DNA of 6,464 nt from Candidatus Pacebacteria bacterium UBA6188. Lineage in GTDB: Bacteria; Patescibacteriota; Microgenomatia; UBA1400; PJMF01. The DNA lies in the NCBI GenBank assembly GCA_002422765.1, contig DITI01000037.1, positions 2,207-8,670 on the forward strand, read 5' to 3'. The notes under the pieces were generated by a model that made no database searches, was not told the origin of the DNA, and saw only the letters and a list, made by a program, of their open reading frames with translations. Position 1 is the stretch's first letter. The number at the start of each line of letters is the position of its first letter. A program made the translations under genes and the position numbers. Shown here piece by piece: positions 1-6,260 of this stretch.

Positions 1-1977
1 AGGCCTACTTTTTTCTTCCCCTACTTCATCAATCCCCTCATCAATAGCAAGCTTCTTTTGATCTTGGTTCTAGCCTTAATTATCAGCGCCACTTTTGTCA
101 TCAGCAGTCTTCAGAAGAAATCTTGGGAACTGATCAAAACTCCTTTTACCCTACCTTTGCTGGGTTTTGCTCTGTTGGTGGTGGTTTCCAGCTTGATTAG
201 TCATCAATATCCTAGCAAACAATTCTTGGGTATGGGCGGAGCTTACTTGAGTTTTGCACTGGTAGTCTTATTGGCTCCTAGCCTGATTCAAGAAAAATTT
301 AAAAAATGGTTGGTTTATGCCCTCAACAGCGCGGCTATTTTGCTTAGTGTATTTTCTATTTTGCAATTGTTTGGCTTGGGGCTAGCCCCCATCTTCAATC
401 GTCTGAGTGTTCTCAATCTGCCCAACAGTCTAGCTTTTTCCCTAGCTGGAGCTACTTTTGTCAGCATTCAATTTTTATCCGCGGTTTTAGTCGCCAATGT
501 TTTTGACCAAAAATCTTGGAAGGCCTCTATCTTTAATAAAGTGACCACTGTATTAATTGCTATTGCCCTAGGCATCAATATCTGGGCAGTTTTACCTGGC
601 GGCGAAGCTCGCTTCCAAAGCCTGTCTCTTGCTGGTAGCGCCAGTATTGCCAAGGACAGCCTGACTTTCACCAAAAATGCTCTTTTTGGTTATGGTCCAG
701 ACTCTTACAGCAATGCTTACAGCATTCTCAAGCCAATTTGGATCAATGGCTTAAACTATTGGAAGTTTACCTTCGATTCAGCTTTCAATTTACCACTCAC
801 TGTTTTGGTGAGCCTAGGTCTGATCGCTTTCTTGGTTTATTTGTTCTTCTTGTGGCAAGTAGTTCAAACAGTCAAAAAGAGTGATGAGGAAAATATCTTT
901 CTCAAAACCCTAATCTTTGCTGGCCTCGCTTGGCAATTTTTAGCCCCAGTCAACCTAGTAATGTTGGCCCTGTTGGGAATCGCCATGGCTTTCTTCATCA
1001 GAGACAACCAAGACCATTATCAAAAACTCAACTTCAGTGTCCATCACTTGTCTGATTTCTTTAACCGTGGCAAGGCTCAAGCTAGAAATTACGTCTTTTT
1101 GTTGAGCAATGGGCTCTTGTTGGCTGGCTTGATACTAGTTGTCTATTTAAGTGGCAAAACTTTCCTCGCCTACCACTTGCTCTACAAGAGTAATGCTAGT
1201 GTGAGCAAAAACGAAATTGCCATGGCCTATGACTACCACAAGCAGGCTAAAAACTTGGCTCCTCAATTGGATTTTGTCAGACGCAGTTACTCGCTCATCA
1301 ACCTACAGATCGCCATTGCCCTATCCAACAAAGCTGACATTACCCCAGCCGAACAAGAACAGGTTTTGCAGTTGGTCAATCAAGCTATTCGCGAAGCCAA
1401 AGCTGCCACTGTCCTAGATCCAGCTAACTATCAAAATTGGTCTGTTTTGGCTCAAATCTACGTCCAACTAGCTGGCACCACCGAACAGGCCAAACAAGAA
1501 GCCTTCAACGCTTTGGCTCGAGCAGCTACTTATAATCCTAACGATCCAGAGATTAGACTAACTCTTGGTCAGCTTTTCTTTAACAGTGAAAAATATTCAG
1601 AAGCCATCACCTTCTTTGATCAGGCAATTGAAAGAAAGCCAGATCTCTTCGTCGCTCATTATTACATGGCTAGAGCTTTCTTGGCCAACAAGCAACTGAC
1701 TGAAGCCAGAAGTTCACTCATCAATAGCCTCAATCTCGCTCCTAGAGACAGTGAGGAATATAAAGCCATTGAAAAAGAGCTCAATATGTTGGTGGCAGAA
1801 ATCGACAGTCTTAATAAAGCCAAAGAAGACGGCCCCACCATTGACTTGCCGGCAATCATTACCGAGCCAGCTGCAAGTGCCGCTTCAGGACTTTCTGATT
1901 TGCTGGATGAAAAAGACGCTGAAGCCGCCATTCAAGATGGTGCTCTCAGTTCTGATCAAAACCTAGTAGAAAATTAG
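1..1977 (+). CDS. Wzy/O-antigen-ligase-like membrane protein with C-terminal TPR repeats (5' partial)
   Basis: The frame is open from base 1 with no start in view, so the gene begins to the left; the TTG at 58 is an internal Leu codon inside a membrane segment. Residues here count from base 1 (658 visible). About ten hydrophobic segments lie at roughly 20-37, 46-66, 75-96, 103-126, 138-168, 177-199, 262-288, 300-335 (two) and 365-390. A loop at about 200-260 holds a GYGPD motif (230-234) followed by an aromatic stretch (W247, W254) and then FNLPLTVLVSLGLI. This is the layout of the Wzy_C/WaaL glycan ligase-polymerase superfamily. TPR-like helical pairs follow (about 403-436 and 459-580), then an acidic, Ala-rich tail (601-658). 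Known family role: polymerising or transferring lipid-linked glycans on the outer face of the membrane, with TPRs for protein contacts. The exact activity is not shown. The histidine usual in the last loop appears to be Phe262. The terminal TAG overlaps the obg stop codon. Confidence 0.75.
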   Translation, partial: RPTFFFPYFINPLINSKLLLILVLALIISATFVISSLQKKSWELIKTPFTLPLLGFALLVVVSSLISHQYPSKQFLGMGGAYLSFALVVLLAPSLIQEKFKKWLVYALNSAAILLSVFSILQLFGLGLAPIFNRLSVLNLPNSLAFSLAGATFVSIQFLSAVLVANVFDQKSWKASIFNKVTTVLIAIALGINIWAVLPGGEARFQSLSLAGSASIAKDSLTFTKNALFGYGPDSYSNAYSILKPIWINGLNYWKFTFDSAFNLPLTVLVSLGLIAFLVYLFFLWQVVQTVKKSDEENIFLKTLIFAGLAWQFLAPVNLVMLALLGIAMAFFIRDNQDHYQKLNFSVHHLSDFFNRGKAQARNYVFLLSNGLLLAGLILVVYLSGKTFLAYHLLYKSNASVSKNEIAMAYDYHKQAKNLAPQLDFVRRSYSLINLQIAIALSNKADITPAEQEQVLQLVNQAIREAKAATVLDPANYQNWSVLAQIYVQLAGTTEQAKQEAFNALARAATYNPNDPEIRLTLGQLFFNSEKYSEAITFFDQAIERKPDLFVAHYYMARAFLANKQLTEARSSLINSLNLAPRDSEEYKAIEKELNMLVAEIDSLNKAKEDGPTIDLPAIITEPAASAASGLSDLLDEKDAEAAIQDGALSSDQNLVEN

Positions 1978-3137
1978 AGCGTTTGAGCCACAGCCTTTTT
2001 GACTTCTTCCAAACCCTCATTAGTAACTGTGCTAAAAAAGATCACATTCACATCTTTATCTATAAAATATGATCTAAAGATATCTAATTGCTTAGAAGTG
2101 TATAAATCTATCTTATTTATAGTCACAATGACTCGCTTGAGCAACATTTTTTCGTCATAATCAGTCAATTCTTTGCGGAGTTGCTCATATTGTTGCCAAA
2201 GCAACTCTGCTTTATGCGAATCGCTAACACTTTCATCAAAAATCACTGCTTCTTCCAAGAAAAGCACAAACATCAAACTCTGACAGTTCTCAATGTGGCG
2301 CAAGAAATCCAAACCCAAGCCCTTGCCCTGACTGGCTCCCTCGATCAAACCGGGAATATCAGCGATCACCAATTCTTCCTTGGCTTGCCCAGAACCAAGA
2401 TGCATAATGCCAAGGTTGGGTTCAATCGTGGTAAAAGGATAGTTAGCAATTTTGGGATTGGCTCTAGTGACTTTGGCTAGAAAAGTGCTTTTGCCAGCAT
2501 TAGGTAAGCCCACCAAACCAAGATCAGCCAACAGTTTTAACTCTAATTGCACTAATTTTTGTTCACCAAAACCGCCATACTCAGCCTCTAGCGGAGTTGT
2601 CTTGGTTGAAGACTTGAAATGGACGCTACCGCGACCGCCCTTGCCTCCCTGACAAATCAGAAGTTCTTGGTCAGCTTCCTTAAAAACAAACAGCTCTAGT
2701 TTTTCATCAAAAACTTCCAGTTGATTATCTGGGTCTCTTGGCGGAATGCCCTGATTCTCATCCTCAAGATAGTACTTGCCACCACTGACAAACTCTTCAG
2801 CCAATAAAGAATTATTTCTTTTTTTCTTGGCAATTTGATTCTCTGCTAGGAGGTAAATTACGGTGCCAACTGGAACTTCAAGAATTTTATTCTCACCTTT
2901 TTCACCAAATTTTTTACGGCGACCACCGTTTTGCCCCTTCTGTGCTTTGACTAGTTTCACGCCAGCAAAATCTCTCAAGGTGGTAAGACCAGCCTTACTG
3001 CGAATTAGGATTGAACCACCATCGCCACCATCACCACCATCAGGACCACCCTTGGTGACAAATTTCTCGCGACGAAAAGAGACTTTGCCATCTCCCCCGT
3101 CACCGGCTGCTAAAGTTAATTTGACTAAATCGATCAT
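1974..3137 (-). CDS. obg: GTPase Obg/CgtA
   Basis: Obg is a ribosome-associated GTPase needed for late large-subunit assembly and linked to growth control. The 387-residue product opens with the glycine-rich Obg fold (residues 11-41, with GDGGDG, SFRREKF and GGPDGGDGGDGG). The G domain begins near 205: G1 GLPNAGKS at 210-217, switch TT at 236-237, G3 DIPG at 260-263, G4 NKID at 341-344, and a G5 of STV at 369-371 where SA is usual. No C-terminal OCT domain is present, and the chain ends just after the G domain. The P-loop starts about 45-50 residues later than is typical, because of an insertion between VGTVIY (to 95) and the GGKGGRG motif (164-170). In-frame TAA TAA lies two codons upstream, so ATG 3137 is the only sensible start and gives the normal MIDLVK beginning. 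The Shine-Dalgarno signal is poor (GGGA about 9 bases upstream). The gene is 106 bases downstream of the M23 gene. Confidence 0.96.
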   Translation of the reverse strand: MIDLVKLTLAAGDGGDGKVSFRREKFVTKGGPDGGDGGDGGSILIRSKAGLTTLRDFAGVKLVKAQKGQNGGRRKKFGEKGENKILEVPVGTVIYLLAENQIAKKKRNNSLLAEEFVSGGKYYLEDENQGIPPRDPDNQLEVFDEKLELFVFKEADQELLICQGGKGGRGSVHFKSSTKTTPLEAEYGGFGEQKLVQLELKLLADLGLVGLPNAGKSTFLAKVTRANPKIANYPFTTIEPNLGIMHLGSGQAKEELVIADIPGLIEGASQGKGLGLDFLRHIENCQSLMFVLFLEEAVIFDESVSDSHKAELLWQQYEQLRKELTDYDEKMLLKRVIVTINKIDLYTSKQLDIFRSYFIDKDVNVIFFSTVTNEGLEEVKKAVAQTL

Positions 3138-3196
3138 GGCTTATTATCCCATACATCCTTTATATTTGTTAGTCAGCTCCTTCAATGGGCTAAGAA

Positions 3197-3224
3197 AATA
3201 TAAAAAGGTTTACGAGACTGATAA
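3197..3224 (-). promoter_or_regulatory. Possible promoter for obg
   Basis: On the minus strand TTATCA (3224-3219, 4 of 6) is 16 bases from TATATT (3202-3197, 5 of 6). Transcription would start near 3190 and leave a leader of about 53 bases. The rest of the 106-base gap shows an AAGGAG (3182-3177) about 40 bases before the obg ATG, too far to serve it directly. Confidence 0.3.
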
Positions 3225-3240
3225 AAATGAGCTCACTTTA
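3222..3240 (-). terminator. Weak terminator-like palindrome after the M23 gene
   Basis: Just past the M23 stop codon, AAAGTGAGCTCATTTT (minus strand, 3239-3224) can fold into a 6-bp stem with an AGCT loop, and a run of five T (3227-3223) overlaps its 3' arm. The stem is AT-rich and includes a G-U pair, so at best it gives partial termination before obg. Confidence 0.3.
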
Positions 3241-3243
3241 AAC

Positions 3244-4383
3244 CTACTTCAAAAAGCTCAGGGGATTTAATAATGCTCCGCCTTGGCGAATTTCAAAGTG
3301 TAAGTGAGTGCCTGTGCTACGTCCGGTGCTGCCCATTTGGCCAATCACGTCACCACGCTTCACTCTTTGACCTTCAACTACTTGGACTACTGACATGTGA
3401 GCGTATAAGGTCACATAGCCATTGCCATGATCAATCACTACACGGTTGCCATAACCAGAACTGTCTGGCCAACCAGCAGTTGTCACCAAACCTGCATCAG
3501 CCGCCAAAATTGGACCGGCAGCTCGATTGGCAATATCAATTGCTTTGTGAAAGAAACTATAGCCCTGAGTAATGCCACCTGAAGCTGGCCAAATGAAAGA
3601 GCCTAGAGCGGAAACTGTGCCTGCATCTGGAGTGAGAGTGCCAAAGCGAGTGGTATTGGCCACATTGGCTGGCAAGCGCACTTCTGCCTTAACACCTTCT
3701 GGCACCATTAAGTATTGACCAACCACCAAACCAAAGGTTTCATCATTGAGGAATTCGTTGAAGGGATAGTCAACAATCATCTGCACTTGAGAACCATCAA
3801 GACCATATTTTTTACCAATTGAGTAAATAGTTTCACCGCGAGCGACTTTGTGACGCACACCATCAACTGGCAAAATACTTAGCTCTTGGCCTGGCTTGAT
3901 AGTAGATTTTTCAGTTAAATTGTTTTCCCAAAAAATTGTACTCGGTTTGAGTCCATAACGCTCAGCAATGCTGGAAATCGTCTCCCCATCAGCCACGATG
4001 TGACTGATAATTTCTCCACCTCGATATTGGCGCACTTCTTCGGCCTGAGAAGTGTAAAAGTCTGGAGCCGCTGCAGTGGCGGTGGAAAGCACTGGGCTAG
4101 CCATCACGCGCTGCTGTTGGTTTTCATCTGGCTTAGATAACAAGCTGGGACCCAAAGTCACCATCAAAAAAGTCAGACCAATTGTCCCAAAATGCAGAAA
4201 AGGCTTGGTATATTTTCCCCTTTGCATGTAAAGCACGTCAACGAACTTGTCTTTGAAGTTTTCAAACCAAGAAAAAATTCCATAAAAACGATGCTTAATA
4301 TAAGTTCTGACAAAACTGCCAAAAGCCCGCAAGTCAATAAATAACTGACGAGACGAGCTGATAAAGTTGGCAAGTTGCTTCAT
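3244..4383 (-). CDS. Membrane-anchored LysM-LysM-M23 murein endopeptidase
   Basis: A predicted cell-wall hydrolase of the M23 (LytM/NlpD) zinc metallopeptidase family, which cuts peptide cross-links in peptidoglycan. The 379 residues have a basic, aromatic cytoplasmic head (1-60), one membrane segment (about 61-83) that anchors the rest outside, a Ser/Ala/Pro linker, LysM 1 (about 126-172, with DGETISSIAERYGL), LysM 2 (about 177-228, with RGETIYSIGKKYGL) and the peptidase domain (about 262-379). Zinc and catalytic residues are all visible: H279 and D283 in HKAID, H329 in YAHM, and H360 and H362 in GTHLHFE. It should therefore be active rather than a degenerate EnvC/NlpD-type activator. The second LysM carries extra residues around 206-219. 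Its ATG is 11 bases after the rho stop, which implies co-transcription. The nearest purine-rich ribosome site (AAGG in the last rho codons) is 16 bases away, so start-site recognition is weak or depends on coupling. Confidence 0.93.
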   Translation of the reverse strand: MKQLANFISSSRQLFIDLRAFGSFVRTYIKHRFYGIFSWFENFKDKFVDVLYMQRGKYTKPFLHFGTIGLTFLMVTLGPSLLSKPDENQQQRVMASPVLSTATAAAPDFYTSQAEEVRQYRGGEIISHIVADGETISSIAERYGLKPSTIFWENNLTEKSTIKPGQELSILPVDGVRHKVARGETIYSIGKKYGLDGSQVQMIVDYPFNEFLNDETFGLVVGQYLMVPEGVKAEVRLPANVANTTRFGTLTPDAGTVSALGSFIWPASGGITQGYSFFHKAIDIANRAAGPILAADAGLVTTAGWPDSSGYGNRVVIDHGNGYVTLYAHMSVVQVVEGQRVKRGDVIGQMGSTGRSTGTHLHFEIRQGGALLNPLSFLK

Positions 4384-4394
4384 GGTTTTTTAAT

Positions 4395-5762
4395 TTAGCC
4401 CTTGAGTGAGGCCAAGAAATCCTTGTTGCTATCGGTTCTCTTGAGCTTTTCAATCAAAGTAATGGTTCGCTCATCCTTACCCAACATGTCTAACATGCGA
4501 TGCAAAGTGATGATTGACTGATAGGTCACTGGATCGATCAGGAGATCGTCACGACGAGTGCCTGATTTTTGTACGTCAATTGAAGGATGAATTCTTCTCT
4601 CAGCCAAACCTCGATCTAAATGTACTTCTTGGTTGCCGGTACCTTTGAATTCTTCGTAAACTAGATCGTCCATTCTGGAACCAGTGTCAACCAAAGCTGT
4701 ACCAACAATGGTCAAAGAACCTTGGACTTCAAAGTTACGGGCAGCGCCAAAAAATTTCTTGGGTGGAAAGAGAGCGGCAGGATCAAAACCTCCAGATAAA
4801 GTTCTGCCTGAAGTTGGCATGGCTAGGTTATAAGCTCTGGCCAAACGAGTAATCGAATCAAGTAAAATAACCACATCACGACCAGCTTCAACCAAGCGCT
4901 TGGCGCGCTCAAGAGCTAATTCAGCTACACGACATTGATCGGTAGCTGGCTCATCAAAATTACTAGCCGCTACCTCGCCTCTACCTTTGGTCAAATACTC
5001 AATGTGACGACGAATGTCAGTCACCTCTTCTGGGCGCTCGCCCACCAAAACTGCCATCAAATGAATATCTGGATTATTGGCCGCCACACCAGTGGCAATG
5101 TCTTTGAGCAAAGTTGTCTTACCTGCCTTGGGAGGAGAAACAATTAAACTTCTCTGGCCTTTACCGATTGGAGCAATCATGTCGACAATGCGTAGTGACA
5201 AAGGCTCTTTGCCGGTTTCTAATTTGATCTGTGAATCTGGATAAACAGGAGTTAGGGATTTAAATTTGACGCGCTCTTTTCTCATGAACTCTTCTACTGT
5301 CAAACCATTCACTTTATCGACTTTGAGCAAACCCCAAAAACGTTCGTTATCTTTGGGTTTTCTGGCTGGGCCAGTCACCACATCTCCTGGACGAAGTTGA
5401 AGACGACGAATTTGAGAGGTCGAAATGTAAGCATCTCGCTCTGATTCGGCAAAACCAACCCGTAAAATGCCATGACCATCTCTGGACATGTCTAAAATAC
5501 CTTCAATTGTTTCGGAAGAGCTATTGTCCTCTTGAAAACTACTGCGAGAAACCTTGTGGCGAATAATTCTTGGTGAAAATCCCCCACCCGAAGAAGCTCG
5601 CTCTTCTCTGCGATCACTGCTTGGCTGGCTATCGCCAACTTCTTGACTGACGGGAGGAGCTACCTCCACCACTGGAGCCACTTCTGCTACTGCTTGTTTT
5701 TCGAGTTGAACTGAAGCTTCTTTAGGATCTGCGACAGTGGTGCTAGTTTTTTTAACTGGCAT
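4395..5762 (-). CDS. rho: Transcription termination factor Rho
   Basis: A hexameric RNA helicase/ATPase that ends transcription at Rho-dependent sites. The 455-residue protein has a low-complexity N-terminus (1-85, rich in Val, Ala, Pro, Ser and Glu). Next comes the cold-shock-like primary RNA-binding domain (about 86-152, with DGHGILR at 95-101, AYISTSQIRR at 111-120 and PKDNERFWGLLKV). The RecA-type motor follows: Walker A SPPKAGKTT at 209-217, catalytic GERPEEV at 241-247, Walker B VVILLD at 297-302 followed by SITRLARAYN, Q-loop SGGFDPAALFPPKKFFGAAR at 323-342, and the arginine-rich FKGTGNQEVHLDR and KSGTRRDDLL segments. The Rho_N SAP-like domain at the start of E. coli Rho is not recognisable. 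An AGAAAGG ribosome site lies 11 bases before ATG 5762. It leads the rho-M23 unit; rpmE, a frequent rho neighbour elsewhere, is not here. Identity is certain; the N-terminal extension is the unusual part. Confidence 0.98.
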   Translation of the reverse strand: MPVKKTSTTVADPKEASVQLEKQAVAEVAPVVEVAPPVSQEVGDSQPSSDRREERASSGGGFSPRIIRHKVSRSSFQEDNSSSETIEGILDMSRDGHGILRVGFAESERDAYISTSQIRRLQLRPGDVVTGPARKPKDNERFWGLLKVDKVNGLTVEEFMRKERVKFKSLTPVYPDSQIKLETGKEPLSLRIVDMIAPIGKGQRSLIVSPPKAGKTTLLKDIATGVAANNPDIHLMAVLVGERPEEVTDIRRHIEYLTKGRGEVAASNFDEPATDQCRVAELALERAKRLVEAGRDVVILLDSITRLARAYNLAMPTSGRTLSGGFDPAALFPPKKFFGAARNFEVQGSLTIVGTALVDTGSRMDDLVYEEFKGTGNQEVHLDRGLAERRIHPSIDVQKSGTRRDDLLIDPVTYQSIITLHRMLDMLGKDERTITLIEKLKRTDSNKDFLASLKG

Positions 5763-5773
5763 AAAATATAAAA

Positions 5774-5780
5774 CCTTTCT
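5774..5780 (-). promoter_or_regulatory. Ribosome-binding site of rho
   Basis: AGAAAGG on the minus strand ends 11 bases before ATG 5762. It is the clearest Shine-Dalgarno-like site among the minus-strand genes and supports the chosen rho start. Confidence 0.55.
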
Positions 5781-5789
5781 TAAGTTCTA

Positions 5790-5817
5790 AATATAGTTTG
5801 GTAATCAATCATGTTAA
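5790..5817 (-). promoter_or_regulatory. Proximal promoter candidate for rho
   Basis: On the minus strand TTAACA (5817-5812), a 16-base spacer and TATATT (5795-5790) each match 5 of 6 of the sigma-70 consensus. The start would be near 5783, giving a leader of about 20 bases that still includes the AGAAAGG ribosome site at 5780-5774. Confidence 0.5.
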
Positions 5818-5876
5818 TTATTTTTGGCTTTTAGCTTGGAGCGTGGCTCTCTCTGGAGAAATTAAAATGCAGGAAA

Positions 5877-5906
5877 AGTATTGGTCCTGTCAACTTATTA
5901 TGTCAA
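5877..5906 (-). promoter_or_regulatory. Distal promoter candidate for rho
   Basis: On the minus strand a perfect -35 TTGACA (5906-5901) is followed after 18 bases by AATACT (5882-5877), a 4 of 6 match to the -10. Use of it would give rho a leader of about 107 bases. It overlaps the TTGAC repeats just after the MGMT stop codon. Confidence 0.35.
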
Positions 5907-5920
5907 AAAAGTCAAAAAAT
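5888..5920 (-). repeat. Short TTGAC direct repeats upstream of rho
   Basis: On the minus strand TTTTTTGAC occurs twice in perfect tandem (5919-5911 and 5910-5902), and a third TTGACA lies at 5893-5888. Two of the three are perfect -35 hexamers. They could be overlapping promoter elements or binding sites; with six T in each unit, slippage could also have made the tandem pair. Confidence 0.55.
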
Positions 5921-5925
5921 ACAAG

Positions 5926-6234
5926 CTAATTAGTTTCCTGCCACAAGGATTGGCTTAAATCGACGCGCTCCCCTTTGAAAATTACTCCTTCTGCCACAAG
6001 CATTTGCTTCTTTTGGTCGAGTTTTTGCAAGCCAAAATAACCATTGAGACGACCATCAGCTGCTACTACTCGATGACAAGGTACTTCAGGAGCAAAAGGG
6101 TTGGTCCTCATAAAAACTCCTACCGCGCGAGCGGCTTTGGGTTTTTTAGCTAATCTGGCTATCTGGCCATAAGTAGCAACCTTACCTTTGGGAATTCTTC
6201 TGGTTTGTTGGTAAACCAACTCTCTGAAAGTCAT
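5926..6234 (-). CDS. MGMT-family DNA alkyltransferase, stand-alone C-terminal domain
   Basis: A 102-residue protein made only of the DNA-binding/active-site domain of O6-alkylguanine-DNA alkyltransferases, which remove alkyl groups from guanine by a one-time transfer to a cysteine. Visible hallmarks are IPKGKVATYGQIA (14-26) with Tyr22 in the recognition helix, the arginine-finger region AARAVG (Arg36), Asn45, the active-site PCHRVV with Cys53-His54, GRLNGY (61-66) and a downstream Glu82 that could complete the Cys-His-Glu network. The RNase H-like N-terminal domain of full-length Ogt/Ada is absent. The size resembles alkyltransferase-like (ATL) proteins, but those typically have Trp in place of the cysteine, so a true transferase is possible. 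The alternative is a damage sensor that still carries Cys. No ribosome site precedes ATG 6234; a possible extended -10 ends 9 bases before it, which would give a nearly leaderless message. It is followed by a 163-base gap and then rho. Confidence 0.93.
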   Translation of the reverse strand: MTFRELVYQQTRRIPKGKVATYGQIARLAKKPKAARAVGVFMRTNPFAPEVPCHRVVAADGRLNGYFGLQKLDQKKQMLVAEGVIFKGERVDLSQSLWQETN

Positions 6235-6243
6235 GACAAAAAT

Positions 6244-6252
6244 ATTTTAACA
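6244..6252 (-). promoter_or_regulatory. Possible extended -10 promoter for the MGMT gene
   Basis: On the minus strand TGT-TAAAAT (6252-6244) matches an extended -10 element (TGn plus 5 of 6 of TATAAT). It is just downstream of the terminator hairpin, and no good -35 is possible inside that hairpin. The start of transcription would fall within a few bases of ATG 6234, giving a leaderless or almost leaderless mRNA, in keeping with the absence of a ribosome-binding site. AT-rich context makes this tentative. Confidence 0.35.
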
Positions 6253-6260
6253 TGAAAAAC

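Noticed and set aside
1662..1931. Minus-strand open frame of 89 codons inside the TPR region
   Set aside because: Ser/Ala/Leu-rich antisense shadow of the TPR gene, with no motif or independent start signal.
3146..3156. Tiny upstream frame (ATG GGA TAA) in front of obg with AAAGGA before it
   Set aside because: Spacing between AAAGGA and the ATG is only 3 bases, and a two-codon frame is expected by chance in AT-rich leaders.
3210..3220. TTACGAGAC shared between the M23-obg gap and 6400-6408
   Set aside because: A 9-base match in different contexts; only the copy near 6400 forms a hairpin, so I treat it as coincidence.
2863..3270. Plus-strand open frame of 135 codons opposite obg
   Set aside because: Its Pro/Ser-rich product is the mirror of the Gly/Asp-rich Obg repeats on the other strand, and obg is unmistakable.
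5841..5862. GAGC-GTG-GCTC mini-hairpin in the MGMT-rho gap
   Set aside because: Only 4-5 bp with a 3-base loop and no T-run, so too weak for a terminator or riboswitch call.
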